Assembly (NCBI RefSeq): GCF_037975245.1
Contig: NC_092580.1
Span: forward strand, 30,374,001 to 30,434,000
DNA from: Apostichopus japonicus
Taxonomy: Eukaryota > Echinodermata > Holothuroidea > Aspidochirotida > Stichopodidae
Length of the DNA stretch: 60,000 bases
Direction of reading: 5' to 3'
Of the stretch, positions 59,111-60,000 are shown piece by piece (position 1 is the first letter of the stretch; every line of letters begins with the position of its first letter). A model generated the notes under the pieces. It worked only from the letters and a program-made list of their open reading frames with translations, was not told the DNA's origin and made no database searches. Both the position numbers and the translations under genes were made by a program.

Positions 59111-59850
59111 TTAGTACAAGAAGCCTATTGTTTTTTAGTGGAAATCATTTGCGGTCACCATATGTCAAATTGTGAAAACCTTGTAAACGAGATATCTCAA
59201 GAAGGTATGCTTGGACAGATCTAATATTTAATATGTATATGAACCGCATTGAGTACAAGAAGCCCACAGGTTTTGTAGGATTTCAAAGGTCAATTGGGGT
59301 CAGCACAGTTCAAATTGTGCAAACCTTGTAAACATGATATCTCAATATTAGAAGCTTGGACAGATCTCACACTTGGTTGAAGGTGTATAACATTGAGTAT
59401 AAGAAGTCTATTGATTTTGATGGAGGTCAAAGGTCATTTCGCGACAACATGTCAAATTGTGTAAGCCTTGTAAACATGATATTGCAAAAGGAAACCTTGA
59501 ACAGAACTCATATTTGGTTTGTAAAAGTACCATATCAAATGTAAAGAACCTATTATTGCTTTTGGTGGAGGTCAAAGGTCATTTGAAGTAAAAAAACGCC
59601 AAGTATTTACTTCACTCACTTTTTTACTCCCTACACTAACGCACATTCCTAAACATAATATCACAAGGGAATCTTGGACAGATTGCATATTTGGTATGTT
59701 ATTGTAATACATTGAGTACAAAAAGCCTAATGTTCTGGGCGGAGGTCAATGGTCGCTACGGTTCACCAGGGGTCAAATTGTAAAAACAAAACATGTTTTA
59801 AACAATATTTCAACAAGGACAGATGTCATATATAGTATCACATTTAGTAT
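59110..59850. repeat. tandem array of ~140-175 bp units with DR1-like motifs
   Basis: At least five diverged units, aligned on GTACAAGAAGCC-like starts at about 59114, 59253, 59398, 59541 and 59716. Shared parts include a CTTGTAAACATGATAT segment, CTTGGACAGAT and GGAGGTCAAAGGTCATTT. Two units (59424-59436 and 59569-59581) carry a perfect AGGTCA-A-AGGTCA. The array may continue beyond the window. Confidence 0.88.
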
Positions 59851-60000
59851 AACAAAAAGCATAGAAAAGAGAGCGGTTCTACATTTATCCTCTGTTAACA
59901 GCCCATCACATTATTAGCATCTTCAACATTTAAGGATTTTGTAATCTCGAGGTCTGTGAAACATGGGGTTAGCTCAATACGTTGACTAGAATACAGGTCA

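Overview
The window is eukaryotic nuclear DNA from an animal, most likely a marine deuterostome; an echinoderm such as a sea cucumber is my best guess, inferred from gene and repeat style without a search. It is AT-rich and gene-poor, with introns bounded by GT-AG and dense transposon debris. Most long open frames are shadows of repeats. I can defend one intact single-copy gene, one tandemly duplicated receptor gene in two damaged copies, and many mobile elements.

Region by region. 1-9.1 kb: no gene; a (TA)n tract, a hAT-like element with a perfect 8-bp target duplication (1912-3109), and a composite repeat island (3199-5295) that includes a tRNA-derived SINE. 9.11-17.80 kb: MRPS25 (mitochondrial small-subunit ribosomal protein mS25) on the + strand, four coding exons and 187 residues. 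Its 5.4-kb second intron holds a 20-bp minisatellite, a 2.4-kb inverted-repeat transposon carrying eight copies of one 16-mer, and a small hAT-like element. 17.8-29.4 kb: no gene found; several hAT-like elements with 8-bp duplications, a 51-bp tandem repeat and G-runs.

29.4-52 kb: a segmental tandem duplication. Each unit holds one copy of a three-exon gene for a secretin/adhesion-superfamily 7TM receptor with an N-terminal somatomedin-B domain. Exon 1 encodes the signal peptide, exon 2 the ectodomain and TM1-TM5, exon 3 TM6, TM7 and the tail. The copies carry complementary lesions: copy 1 (29912-36308) has an open ectodomain but an out-of-frame deletion of about 380 bp from TM3 to intracellular loop 3; copy 2 (45652-50118) has an open 7TM region but a nonsense codon and a 1-nt deletion in the ectodomain. 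Unit 1 is swollen by later insertions: about 2 kb in intron 1 with a remnant somatomedin-B exon, nested hAT-like elements plus a Penelope-like retroelement (36450-39530), and a 5'-truncated LINE (40353-42415) whose empty site survives in unit 2.

52-60 kb: no gene found; a 1.15-kb hAT-like element (52964-54112), a possible Penelope-type terminus near 57.6 kb, and at the right edge a tandem array of about 140-175 bp whose units carry nuclear-receptor DR1-like sites.

The strongest leads are the complementary damage in the two receptor copies; a set of hAT-like elements with different ends that share one internal hairpin module and G-run palindromes; and the transposon in MRPS25 intron 2 with eight CGTACG-centred 16-mers.
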